DNA of 64,000 bases from positions 1,674,001 through 1,738,000 of the forward strand of contig SRSI01000013.1 in NCBI GenBank assembly GCA_005656395.1, read 5' to 3'. Each line of letters begins with the position of its first letter. Position 1 is the stretch's first letter. The notes beneath the pieces are model-generated. The model did no database searches and had not been told where the DNA came from. It saw only the letters and a program-made list of their open reading frames with translations. Made by a program: the position numbers and the translations under genes. This DNA is from Strongyloides papillosus. Lineage: Eukaryota > Nematoda > Chromadorea > Rhabditida > Strongyloididae. Shown here in pieces: positions 41,810 to 53,614 of this stretch.

Positions 41810-42762
41810 AGGAGAGCAAAAATATTATTTAAAATCAAATAACATAAGTATGGCATTACTATTATAAGTTCAAAAAAAATAAAAATAACATGAAGAAAAT
41901 ATTCGTTTCTTTTACTTCATCTACCAAATGTGAACGATCTTTTATTAAACAAAAAGTAGTCATCTTTTAAGATATATATAATATAATTAATGAACAAAAA
42001 AAGAAAATACAAAAAAAAGAAGAGATGTACTATTTGTGATCTTATTTTACTCTAACTAACCTGAACGGGTTTTTGTATTATTTTATAAAAATATAATTTA
42101 TTATTTTATATATCAAATCTATAAACCTCTCAAAGTTAATTTTTTTATTGTATAACAAAAGAAATTTTAAAATATTTTTTTTACATTACTTTTTTTAATT
42201 TAAAACATTATATATCAAATCATTAGTGATATTATTAATATTTTTCTATTACTTGTACCATTTTTAGGTGAATGGTCCTGTGTTATGGTACCTTATTTTT
42301 TACATTACCTTTTTAATTAGTGGACTCCTTTAACTACAATATATATTATTTCAATTATTCTCTCTTTCTTACTTCTATCATTATTTTAAAAGTAGTTATT
42401 TCATTTTTAAAATATATATTAGATGTTTGTGATATCATATGATGCTATCTAACATTAATTGGATCCCAATTTTTTTTACTATTATTGTTAATGTGTCTTT
42501 GTTAAAAAGTACACTTTATAAATATTTCTTTGATTGTATATTAAATTTGAGCATACTTTTTTATTTTTTTCTTTTTGTATCGATTAGAAATATATTTTTT
42601 GAATATTAAATAAAAATTAAAGTTAAATCAAATTGTTTATTGTCAATCGTTTTTTGTTTTTATTTTTATACTTTTGCTTATACTAATATATGTATTTTAC
42701 TATATAAAAAGATTTGATAAAATACGTATGGAATGAGTATTTGCAGGAATAGTTTGTAAATT
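41810..42762. other. Intergenic region between convergent zinc-finger and ADA genes
   Basis: About 950 bp of 3' flanks. An AATAAA at 41878-41883 could serve the zinc-finger gene; the reverse-strand signal of ADA is listed separately. Nothing else is recognisable. Confidence 0.55.
42636..42641 (-). terminator. Poly(A) signal of the ADA gene
   Basis: TTTATT on the plus strand, AATAAA on the minus strand, about 120 nt past the ADA stop codon. Confidence 0.5.
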
Positions 42763-43966
42763 TTACTTTGGCTCAGCTTCCTTTATCATAGCAATCAATT
42801 TTTCACGAATATTTCTATCTTCTTCCGATAGGAAGCATGATTCAATAGCATTAAGTTGACATTTCCAGACTTGGTGAATTGATAGTCCAATATAATCTTT
42901 AGCTATAAGAAGATCGGATTGCATAGAGTTACCAAAACATGTTGGATCATCTGTTGATAGTGAGAAGTTTGCATCATCTTCACTCCATCTTTTGGTTGGA
43001 TGATTTTGCCATACCTTATCACATGATCCTGTCATTATTGAGGAGTATGGACATGCTTCAAGGTGGATTCTATCGTGAAGGGCAATTTTCTTGTAAGTAT
43101 CTTCATCATCTAAAATATGATATCCATGACCAACACGTTGAACTTTTAAATTTTCAACAACATTTTTAACCTCTTTATAGGTACCTGATTCACCAGCATG
43201 AGCTGTTGTTGGAATACCAAGTTCATGCGCTTTTTGGAAAACCTCTGTTACTTGATGTGAGTATTTCTCATCGGCACCACCAGAAGAACCAGCAACATCC
43301 ATAGCGACAACACCATCATTTTGATATTTAATGACTAAAAAAGGTTGTTTATATCTTTAAAATTTAATTTTATAATAATTACCTAATTCCAAGACTTCTT
43401 TAGCCCATTTTTCAAAACCACGAATACAACAAAGTATTGATCTAACAACAACACCAAAATCAGCTTCAGCTCTCTTAAATCCACGATTAGCAGCTTCAAC
43501 AATCTGTTCACAGGTTATCTCTTTTCTTGGACCATAATTAGATGGTAATGGAAGATCATATTCAGTTTTGTCACTGAAGAATTGTGGAGAATAACGTGCC
43601 TCAAAGTAACAAACATTATTCTTTGCTTGATCTTCAACCATTTCATAAGCAATTCTTTCAATGGCTTCGAGATCACCTCTGACAATTGGAAGAAAGACAT
43701 CAAAAGCTCTCAATACACCAGCAAGATCATCGGGTTTATGAGTTGTAAGGATATCTCTTAAATCAACAATATTATGAACTCCCTCAATTTCGATGTGTTT
43801 CTTTTGAATAAGATCCCAAATAGTTTCAATACGAATACTACCATCAAAGTGAACGTGTAATTCAACCTAGAAAAGTGTTAATAGTAACTTTTTTTATAAA
43901 ATCATACCAATGGGAAGTTGAAAGTTTTTTTGTTTCCTCAGTTACCTCTGGTGGATAGAAAGACAT
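42763..43966 (-). CDS. ADA: Adenosine deaminase (EC 3.5.4.4)
   Basis: Purine-salvage enzyme that hydrolyses adenosine and deoxyadenosine to inosine forms; zinc-dependent and usually cytosolic. Exons on the minus strand: 43966-43946 (only 7 codons), 43866-43383 and 43334-42763 (TAA), giving 358 residues, close to the 363 of the human enzyme. Every catalytic element is visible: HVHFDG near the N-terminus (zinc His pair), AHAGES (zinc His and catalytic Glu), RVGHGYH (catalytic His) and STDDP (zinc Asp). The substrate-loop sequence GVVAMDVAGS is present. Nothing appears truncated. An acceptor, TTCACAG, lies 18 nt upstream of the ATG, which suggests trans-splicing. The gene converges with the zinc-finger gene and is divergent from the OSGIN-like gene. 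Confidence 0.97.
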
Positions 43967-43984
43967 TTTGTTTTCAGTGGTATT

Positions 43985-43986
43985 CT
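43985..43986 (-). promoter_or_regulatory. Probable spliced-leader acceptor of ADA
   Basis: TTTTTACTTCACAG on the minus strand ends at 43985, 18 nt before the ATG. No upstream coding exon is seen, so trans-splicing or a 5'-UTR intron is inferred. Confidence 0.5.
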
Positions 43987-46900
43987 GTGAAGTAAAAACA
44001 TAGTTATATATAGTTGTGAAATATTCAAAAAAATAGTTCATTTTTATTATAATTATTATTTTTTGGACAAATCTCTAAAGGAAAAAGAATGACAGTTGGT
44101 TAGATAGTGAAGGAAAATTAATGAAATTATGTACATAAACAAAAGGATAGTACTTTAACATTAGGAAAAATGAGGTAAAAAAATCATATTTTTATAAAAA
44201 TGAGAAAAGTTAACTTTTTTCCGAATAATTTAAAGTAGTTGATTGGATTGTAACATTTGATTTTAAATAGGTTGATGATAAGGTGGAAGCAATATCTTTT
44301 AATGATATTAAGAAGATAAGCCTTTTAGAGAAATAAAAAAATTAAGATTACAAAAGATAATTAGTAATGTAATATACATATAAAAAATATATCATTACAA
44401 TTGTAGAGCAGAAGATAATATAATATCAATTAAACATATATGCTTTAATACTTTTATCATTCCTATTCACATTACCTGTCCTTTTTTTATAAAAAAGATT
44501 AAGATAACGAAATTAGCAAAGATAGATTAGCAATAGAAGAAAAATATTTTTAGGTATTATATAATTGGTAAAAAGAAAAGATAAATTGATAAAAATGTTA
44601 ATTGGTTAATAATAATAAAGAAGAATATAACATTTACATCTGACGGTTAGCTTTATATTGATATCACATTGATTGACATAAGAGGCTCCAAAAATAATAA
44701 TATATCTAAAGTGTATTTTGTGTCTTTTACATATACATTATAAAAAACAACATCTGACTAGTAAGCAAAGTGTAATATTTATTTTTAAAACAAAAATATA
44801 AAAAAACTAATTCCTTTTTTTAAGAATTATTTGCTTTTTTCCTTGTAATAATATAGTATTACAAAAAAACGTATAAAAATGAGGTATATAGCAATTATGT
44901 TGAATATTCAAACTATAATAATTACCTCTTTGGGGTGTTAATGAATAAAAAATTTGGTAGAATGAAATGTTTTTCTCATGAACATTACCATGAAGATGAA
45001 AGAACAATAAATACAAAGTCAAAATATAATAGGTGCTATGGGAAAATTAAATGATAAAAATATTTTATTACCATATGATATTAGCACTTTTGTTAGATAT
45101 TTTCAATCAAAAATTCCAGGATAAAAATTTACCTGATAATGTAACATTAAAAATGTAAAAATTTTTACGATAAGGTGAAATATAAATTTATATATTTCAC
45201 ACACTCTCCACTCAATCATACTATTTAAATAACTTTTTGATAAAAGTTTTATAAAGTATTTCTACTATAAAAAATAAAGTAGTGACTGTTCATAATTTTC
45301 AAGGGCATCTTCTTAATTCATATTTTAATTTATTTTTTCTTATTTCACTAATTTAATCCAATGATGATTAGATTTTTTGAGATTAAATATAGGTTGAATT
45401 AAAAAATAAAAATGTGTACTTAAAAAGTATAAACAAAAATATAATAGCATTTTAATTAAAATATAAAAAATAATGAAATGGCACATGACAATAACAGTAC
45501 CTCAACATTATCCCAAAGATGGCAGCTTTTTTGTTATATATATATAAACCATTATGTTTTAAATGAATCTATTTTAGCAATCAAACAGATGTTATATATA
45601 TTTCTAAGTAATTGAGAATAATGACATAGGAGTTCAGAGAGTAGGTGGAAGTTAAAATTGCATATTATTATGTGTGTAGTTGATTTGATATGTGTAAAAA
45701 AAAGACGTTTTATACAATATATTTGTTTATTGCATCTATTATTAAAATCAAAAATTTTACGAAATAAATATATTTTATCATTACCATATTGAATTTATTT
45801 AAAAATAATTTAGAACAATTAAACATAATGGTGGTATTTTTTAATTAATATTTTATCGTAAGTAGTGGATTTGTTAGAATTTTAATCGCTAAAGCAAATA
45901 GTTCCAAAATTTTTTATACAAACTATTCCATAATTCATGATTTGTGAAAAAAAGGTATTCTCTTGTAATGCATTAAAAATTATAAAGTTTCATTGACTGC
46001 ACTTCAAACATATAATATTTATTTTTAATTTTAACATTCCAAAATAAATAAAATAAAAAAGAGGGAAAAGATTCATCGAGGATAAATTTTAGAAATAAGT
46101 ATACCAATTTGTTTTTTTTTAACTCTCGACAATATTTGTATTGTAGTTTAAATCACCCCTCATTTTGTTGATCGTTTAACTTTTTGCGTATATTATTATT
46201 TATCTCAGTACATTGTAACTTAAAGGTTAAATCAAAATTTTTATTATAAAAAGGCTGTTAGCATTAAATTTGTTAGCTGTTTGTTATTTTTCTTCTAAAT
46301 TCGAATGTGATATTTTGTATCTTAGTACTGTGTCATAATATATATTTTAGTTCTAGTCAGTGTTGTTTATATTGTGAAAAAAATTATATTTCAATGTATG
46401 TTTTTAAATAAATTAGTGTAGATATTTCTAATTATAGAATTGTTTGTGGAAAATGGAAAAATTTTTTGTATTTTTTTATGTAAAATGTGCTGGTATAATA
46501 TTTTATTTAATTAAAACTTCTAAGCTTTTAAAACATTATATTACGTATTAAATGTCTCAAAATTTGTCAACTAAATTTTGCATTACTTTTTTATTGTAAT
46601 GTTATTTTTTAAGTAGTTCTTTGTACTACTTTAAATTCATACAAATTAATGGTTAAAAAAGAAACGAGATTTAGCCTGTAGATTAATTAATGTATAAATT
46701 TTTTTTGAGTACTTCATTAACTGTAAGATCATTCTTTGGTAAGTATAGAATATATTAAAGTAAAAATGACCTTGGGAATATTGCTTAATTGATGACAATC
46801 TCAGAAATTATATGATCATTAGAAGTGGGCAATTTTTGTAAAATTATATAGACATACATTATACCACATCACAATGCACTCATTGTTTAACTTTAAAGAA

Positions 46901-49900
46901 TATAATTTTACTATATATTATGATTTATATACCAAATATTTATTAGTGTAACTTAAAGGTTCAAAGTCATAAAATGATGTTATATTAAAATGATTAGATA
47001 AGAAATTTTCTCCTATCTTGTCCTGTCTCTCTCTCTCGTTCCCCTTTGACATGCTCCTACATATTTCTATGCTACCCCGCCAAACTTCTATCCAAACGCA
47101 TTTTTTCATCTTTTTTTTCTCTCTGCAAATTATGCATAAAAACCCTTTTTTATTATTTTAAAAATTGTTCTTTGAATATGTTTTTCAAAGAACATATTAC
47201 ATGCCTCCTGTTTTCATACAACATAATAAGATTTTTTTTTTAAATTACCAGAAACTTTACAAAAATTTGAAAGAAAAAATTGATATTTACTTGATAAGAT
47301 ATTATAAATATTATTATTATCAAAACTTTTTAATGATAAAAAAGTTTTCATTGAAATTATATTGTTATTTTTGTGCATAATTGTTACATTATTGTTTTAT
47401 GGATGATAAGAAATTAATTTATTGTTATATTCATTTATTTTTCCCCTATCACTATAAAAACCTCCTCTTCTTATGATATTTTTCATTTATTATCAATATT
47501 TTAACATTCTTATTTAAACAATTGTTTTCAAAAGTTTTAAAAATACTAATTTCTAGTTACCTATTTTCTTCTTGAACAAAACGATTATCTTTCCTCTCTT
47601 TTTCCTCATTTATACTTCATTTTAACTTGTAAATGAAATAGATATATCATTATAAATTTTTAAATAATATCACCCTCTCATTAATATGATAAATTTTTTT
47701 ATTATCCCATAAAATAACAATTAGAAATATTGCCTTTTTATTATACCTTTACATTATCAGTATTAATATTTTATTTTTAAATCCTTATATTTTTATATTA
47801 ATGACTAAGTGTATAATTAAGTATTTTTTACAAATAGTTTAAAAAATGGAAAAGTAAAAAAAATAGGTACCAAACTGAATATAATAAATATGCCTAGAAA
47901 TTATGCAAAAAAAATTTGCATCTAAAAATATACTTATTTATATATCTTTTAACGTGTACTACTTTTAAGTAACTTGCTTCTCTATCCTTCTTCTAAGTTT
48001 TTTTTTTTGCATTCTTTCAAGAGAAAGTAGATGAAGAAATATTCTTTTTATCATAAAGTACTCAACATATAAGAAAATGATACAAAAAATTTGTTGTTTA
48101 TAACTTATTTTTCCTTCAAACATTTTTATTTTAAAATAGTATTATAAATAATTATTAATAAATAAAAGGATTTCTTAAATAGCTTTTAGTGTTAACTTAA
48201 AAATATATTTACATACATTATTTGATGGGAAATAAATGATAAAATAATCGTTTTTTTCTGGAGTAATTTCTACCTCAACTCCCACTAATTATATGCGTAA
48301 AAGATTATGATATCTTAGTTATTATGGGGCCTTTTATTTACTTTAAATTTAAATATTTTCCAAGCTAACTTTGCATAAAATTAATTATTGTTTGATGACT
48401 TAATTACTTTTAATAATATTATTGTTATCAATATGTTTCCATCAAAGAACAACATTTTTTAGTAACACCATGTAAATATATTTCAAAAGATATTGTTATG
48501 TCAACAAAATATATTGATAAATGTTGACAAATAAATTAGCATTCCTTCATTGAAACTATCATATTCTTTTTTTATCTTCATAGATATTTTCTATCAAATA
48601 TCATGATAGAGAGAAGGAATAATCTGTTTGTAACTTACCGATATTTTTTGATTTTTAAATTTTAGCAATTGCTATTTTTTATCCCTAAATCTATATTAAT
48701 TCTTTCCACGAAAATAGCAAGTATAAGAAAATTGATACATAAAATTATTAATACATTTTCAACTTTTTATTTAACTTTAATAAACAAAAAATATATATCT
48801 ATTAATTCAATTTTCATTTGATTTCTTATATTAAATTTTGCTACCTCATATCTTTTATGAGTAAATAACAAAAAGGATATGTTATTTCATTTTTCACGCA
48901 TATTAATGTACACACATACTTATCTGTAACATTTACTGATGAAGTTCTTGTATGTATATTTATATCAATGATACCAGTGGATGTCTTTTCAAATATTGAC
49001 TATGTTTCAATAAAACAATTTCTAGCCTTTAAAGCTTATTTCATTAATCAGGTTTAAGTTTTATCAAAAAAATATAATAAATAACTCTTGTCATTATACT
49101 ATACACATCCAGTTCTTTATTGTTATTATAATATTTTTTACTATTATACTTCTTATCTACTAATTTTCAAAAATATATTCTAGAATATCTTTCTACTTTA
49201 CTTTTTTTTAATATATTTAAATTAAAGAAAAAAAAGAATTGACCCATAGGTAATTTTAAGCTTCTACTCTAACTACCAGTACCATCTTGTACCTTTTAAT
49301 ATAATGCAAAATTGAATGGATGTTTTTCATCATATTACATTCGACTAGCTTATCATTTAAATTTGTCTTTGAAATGTCAAAATATATATTTATACATAAC
49401 TATACACATATACATTAACCAACTTTCTTTAAGCAGAGATTAAAATTTATTTAAAAATTACCAAAATTAATATGTTAAATTGGGTGTAAATTTTAAAAAA
49501 TAAGAATATGTTTCTTTTTATGGTCCTTTAAAATTTATTTATATTTTTATACACATAATCTGAGGCAACTGAATTTTTTAACAACATACATAAATTATTA
49601 GTTAATAATTGAACCACTATATCATGCAATAATAATATTATATATTTTTATTTAAAACTTTTTGCCTTCAAAATATGTAACCTTATTAACTTTTAATAAT
49701 CATCACATTCCTACAATATAATATTTATATATCAATGAAGTTTTAAAATACATACAATGTAACATTATATATCATTATATCTGAAATATTTATATTTTTA
49801 TAAAATATTAAATTTTTATTACAAGCATGAATTATTTTTTTCTCTATTTCCTGCAAAAATAAGACAATCATGATTTAGCAAAAATTTAGTGATTAAAAAT

Positions 49901-50637
49901 TTTTACCGTCAGTCATTTATCATAATATTATACAACTTATCAAAAAGGAGGTACTTTCTCTTCTCCAAAAAAGATACGTATAATAATTTTTATGGTTCTA
50001 TTATATCATTATATTGTATATATATTTAATTGTGTCACATATAAGTTAATTACTAAAATTTTGTAGGAATTTTTCTTATTAACAAAAATCATTCATACAC
50101 ACAAAATGCACACACATTCGCACATAAAATATTTTGAAATATTTTAAACTTTTTTTAAAAATCATAGATTAATATTATTTCTATTTTATCCCCTTTTTTA
50201 AATATAAAAAGTATTAAATAAATATAAATAGTCCTTAAATACCATACCTTTTTTAAATATATTTTTTGGTACTTTCAAAATAACAATCTATATATTACAT
50301 TATTCTTATTCTTTAAAATTCTTTTCCTTCTTATTATATAAAACTTGTGTATGTTACTTTGAAATTTGATAGAAGAATTTTTATTTATTACTTTCGTTTA
50401 GTCATTTAATTCAAAGTTTATGTAACTAGTTAATTATTGTACTTTTAAATGAAGTCATTTTTTTTTGTATTTTACCTATCACATTATCATTATTATTGCA
50501 TATATAATATTATTTGGTAACCTTCAAATATTTTTCTTAAAAAATTAAGGAAATAAAATTTAATTTATTTTTTGCTTTATTTGATTATTAGAAAAATACA
50601 CAAAAAACTTATGTTCTACTTTTTTTTTACTATTTTC
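43987..50637. other. Intergenic region between divergent ADA and OSGIN-like genes
   Basis: About 6.65 kb without a supportable gene. Plus-strand composition is purine-rich near ADA (44090-44600) and pyrimidine-rich from about 47 kb towards the OSGIN-like gene, with the flip at about 46-47 kb. A GC-elevated, CT-rich island lies at 47011-47103 and includes TACCCCGCC at 47073-47081. An 8-bp hairpin with TGTCAACA arms is at 48499-48529. Small open frames at 46918-47380 and 44807-45022 lack family signatures. Confidence 0.55.
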
Positions 50638-50639
50638 AG
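50638..50639 (+). promoter_or_regulatory. Probable spliced-leader acceptor of the OSGIN-like gene
   Basis: A T-rich tract ending TATTTTCAG lies 12 nt upstream of the ATG at 50652. No coding exon precedes it, so trans-splicing is inferred. Confidence 0.55.
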
Positions 50640-50651
50640 GGTAGTTAAGTA

Positions 50652-52457
50652 ATGAATTTGTTTGAGAACACATCAACAATCACAACAAACTCACCTATCT
50701 CTGAGACTTGGGATAGATACTCTGATGACTTAGGGAGTGATATTTTTTATGATAATCAGGATTCAGTTCAAAAAATTGAAAATGAATTTTATTATGATAC
50801 TGAGGTTATTGTCATTGGTATGTTGATTTTATTTACATTGATAAAAATTTATTTTCTCTCATTTTAAGGAAATGGACCTGCTGGTATAGCATTATCAGCT
50901 TTCCTATCTGGAATCCAACCATATTATAATGGTTCCCCAGAACATCCTAATACATTACTTCATCAAAAACTTCTCGATGGTAAAGAAGAGGTTAATCTTT
51001 TATATCAGGTAAAATTTATTTTTAATTTACTTTCTTTTCTTACAACAAAACGTTTTAAATGTTTCTTTGTGAAGTTAAATAAAGAAAAAAACCATAATTT
51101 TAAGAAACATGCAATTATTTGTATTTATCAGTTAGGTAAACTTGTTTTACAATACTTAGCTTTTCCTCAAATAATTTCATAAAAAAATAAAAATATAATT
51201 TTTTATAGGATATTGATTGGTTTGAAACAGAATTTCAAAATCTTATCAAACCCGGAACTACACCAGAAGCATCATTTTATGATGTACTTAATAATTCACC
51301 CAATGATAATGAAAGCTGTTTAAAAGTAAAAATTAATCAAAATGCCCACACACCACACATGGTTATAGGTTTAGGAGAAATTGGAGGATCCTGGAATACA
51401 TATGATGATGAAATGGTATCTTTAAGTTTTGGTAATGGAATGGACTTACCAGGATATTCCTTAAAAGATTACCTTAATTGTTCACACACCAATGTTCGTC
51501 TACCAGCTCGTATTGTTAGAGATTATTTCCAAAATTATGTAAAAAAAATGGAATTAGATAAAAATTTTACAAATAATACAAAAGTAATAGGCATAGAAAA
51601 GTTATGTGATACAGCAAGTAAAACACAATTTTGGAATATAACATGTCTTAAGGATGATACATTAATACCATATAATTTAACGTGTAAAAAAGTTGTTTTG
51701 GCAATAGGAAAAAATGTCATACAAAAACTTGATCTCAATGGTGTGTATAATGAGAATAAAATTATTTATGAATTGCGTGATTTGAAAGGTAAAATTGAGT
51801 ATCTTAGGAAAGGTTGCCAATGGAATGTGAATAATTTTTTCACCTCAAATGGTTTATTCCATTATTTTTTATGTTCAAAGAAGGATAATTTTAATAATTC
51901 TATAAAAGTCATTGTTGTCGGTGATGGATATGGTGCTGCTGATGTTATATCATACTGTTTATCTATGGGAATTTACATTATACACATTATTAAACGTGAT
52001 AAATTACAAATGAAAAGTATGTTTTGAGAATAGGAATATATCTTAATAATTTATATTTTTAGATCACAAGTTAAGTTCAATTTCTGATTCTATTTACCCT
52101 GAATACTCATCAATTTATCGATTAATGATGGGAAGGATAAATAACCCTTACTATGTTAGGTATTTAAGATCATCAATCTCAGAAATTTATGATGATGAGG
52201 TTGTTATCGAGACGGGACAAGGGAAAATTAATGAAAATTATACATTTATCGTTCCATGTATTGGTAAAAAAGTTGATGATACTTTGAAATTACAAAATTT
52301 TAACATCTCTCAAACTTATAGAAATCGTTTTGATCCAACAATCTTTGGTATTGGTTCGTTAATTGGAGATCATTATGTCCGTGAATGTGTTGGTGGAGCT
52401 TTGGCTGTTGCAAGGATGATAATTAACAAAAATTCATTATCCCATCATGAATACTAA
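50652..52457 (+). CDS. OSGIN-like (oxidative stress-induced growth inhibitor) FAD/NAD(P)-binding protein
   Basis: Predicted flavoprotein-fold oxidoreductase of 502 residues. Exons 50652-50817, 50869-51008, 51209-52016 and 52063-52457 join in phase. The first dinucleotide-binding motif VIVIGNGPAG is at about 52-61, with its Gly codon split by intron 1. It is followed by the OSGIN-type sequence ALSAFLSGIQPYY and HPN. A GLGEIGGSWNTYD motif is at 156-168. A second Rossmann motif, VIVVGDGYGA, is at about 336-345. A C-terminal FGIGSLIGDHYVR segment resembles the family's closing motif. Human OSGIN proteins act in oxidative-stress and growth control and are related to flavin monooxygenases; the reaction is not established. 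Other FMO-like reductases are a less likely reading. Confidence 0.88.
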
Positions 52458-52577
52458 AGAAAAAGCATTTATTTTTTCTCGCAAGTTTTTATATCGTGTA
52501 TATATTTTTATATATACTTTTATTAATTTAATTAATTTATTAATTAATATTGATATACATTTTTTTATATCTAGAAC

Positions 52578-52583
52578 AATAAA
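52578..52583 (+). terminator. Poly(A) signal of the OSGIN-like gene
   Basis: AATAAA about 120 nt after the stop codon of the OSGIN-like gene. Confidence 0.5.
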
Positions 52584-53590
52584 TATTTGTTTCTTTTTGG
52601 CATACTTAAATAACGAGTAATAAACTACCTTTTCTAGAAATAATGCATCATCTATAGTTTGAATTAAGGATCAAAAAAATTAATAAGATCATTTTATAAA
52701 GTTTTTACTTTAACAGCAAATAATATGTTTATTTTTTAGAATATGATAAAAACTTATGAGTAATTAACTTTAGTTGATCTCTAAGTATAAGTAAACATAG
52801 TTTTTTTATTGAAATTCTTTGCATTTTTTAATTAATCATCTTTCTATTTGTTTTCAAGACTTTTAGCCAAAATAAAAGTTGATTATAAATCAGATAGATT
52901 AAAAATGTTGTTTCCTCATTCAAAATAAATATTTTTATTTGTAATATGAGACATTAGAAACAAAACATTGCTTTTAATTTGACAAAGACTAATTTATTAA
53001 ATTTGAAAGAAAGTGCATCTTTTCTCATTTTAAAGAGTTATATTTCTAATCCTTACACTTTTAAATCAAAGGTATATTGTTTCAAGGAAAATTCATGATT
53101 AATTTACCTTTTAATTTTAACTGCAATCTTTCCATGATTTCATGGCTGAAAAAAAATTCAAAAATATGTTTTCAACGTATTCTTTTCCAGAATAATCAAA
53201 ACATTTAAACAGAAAATGGCGAAATCAAATTATTATTAAAATAGAATTTAAATTCATAAAAACGATGACTAATATTTTAAAGTGATAAAATAAACATGTC
53301 AATAAAATTATAGATATTTATATTTAAATGACCTTATACAATACATAATGTGAAATATTTATTTTTTGTGAAAATAATAAGGCACAAAAAATTGGTGATA
53401 ATAATAATAAAAAAAGTGGTAATTTTAATTAATAATATTAAACTAAAAAAGTCTTTTTCTTTAATTGGCCTTTAAAAAGGAATTTTATCTTTGCGTTATC
53501 TCCTCCTCAAAACTGTCATTACATTAATATCATTCTTATGTAAATATTATTTTTTGTCTAAAAATAATGAAAAAATATATAACATATATA

Positions 53591-53596
53591 TTTATT
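53591..53596 (-). terminator. Candidate poly(A) signal of the RIPOR-like gene
   Basis: AATAAA on the minus strand, 18 nt after the TAA of the RIPOR-like gene. It is close to the stop, so a more distal signal may also be used. Confidence 0.45.
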
Positions 53597-53614
53597 ATAT
53601 ATATTATAAATAAA

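Larger units (their letters stand above)
52458..53614. other. Intergenic region between convergent OSGIN-like and RIPOR-like genes
   Basis: About 1.15 kb of AT-rich 3' flanks. Only the two poly(A) signals listed separately can be recognised. Confidence 0.6.

Noticed and set aside
46918..47109. 63-codon minus-strand frame over the GC-elevated island
   Set aside because: Not called as a gene because it has no homology signature or supported splice sites; the island itself is reported as a finding.
48499..48529. Hairpin with 8-bp TGTCAACA arms
   Set aside because: The stem is short and does not extend; it is likely chance in AT-rich DNA, so it is mentioned only within the intergenic entry.
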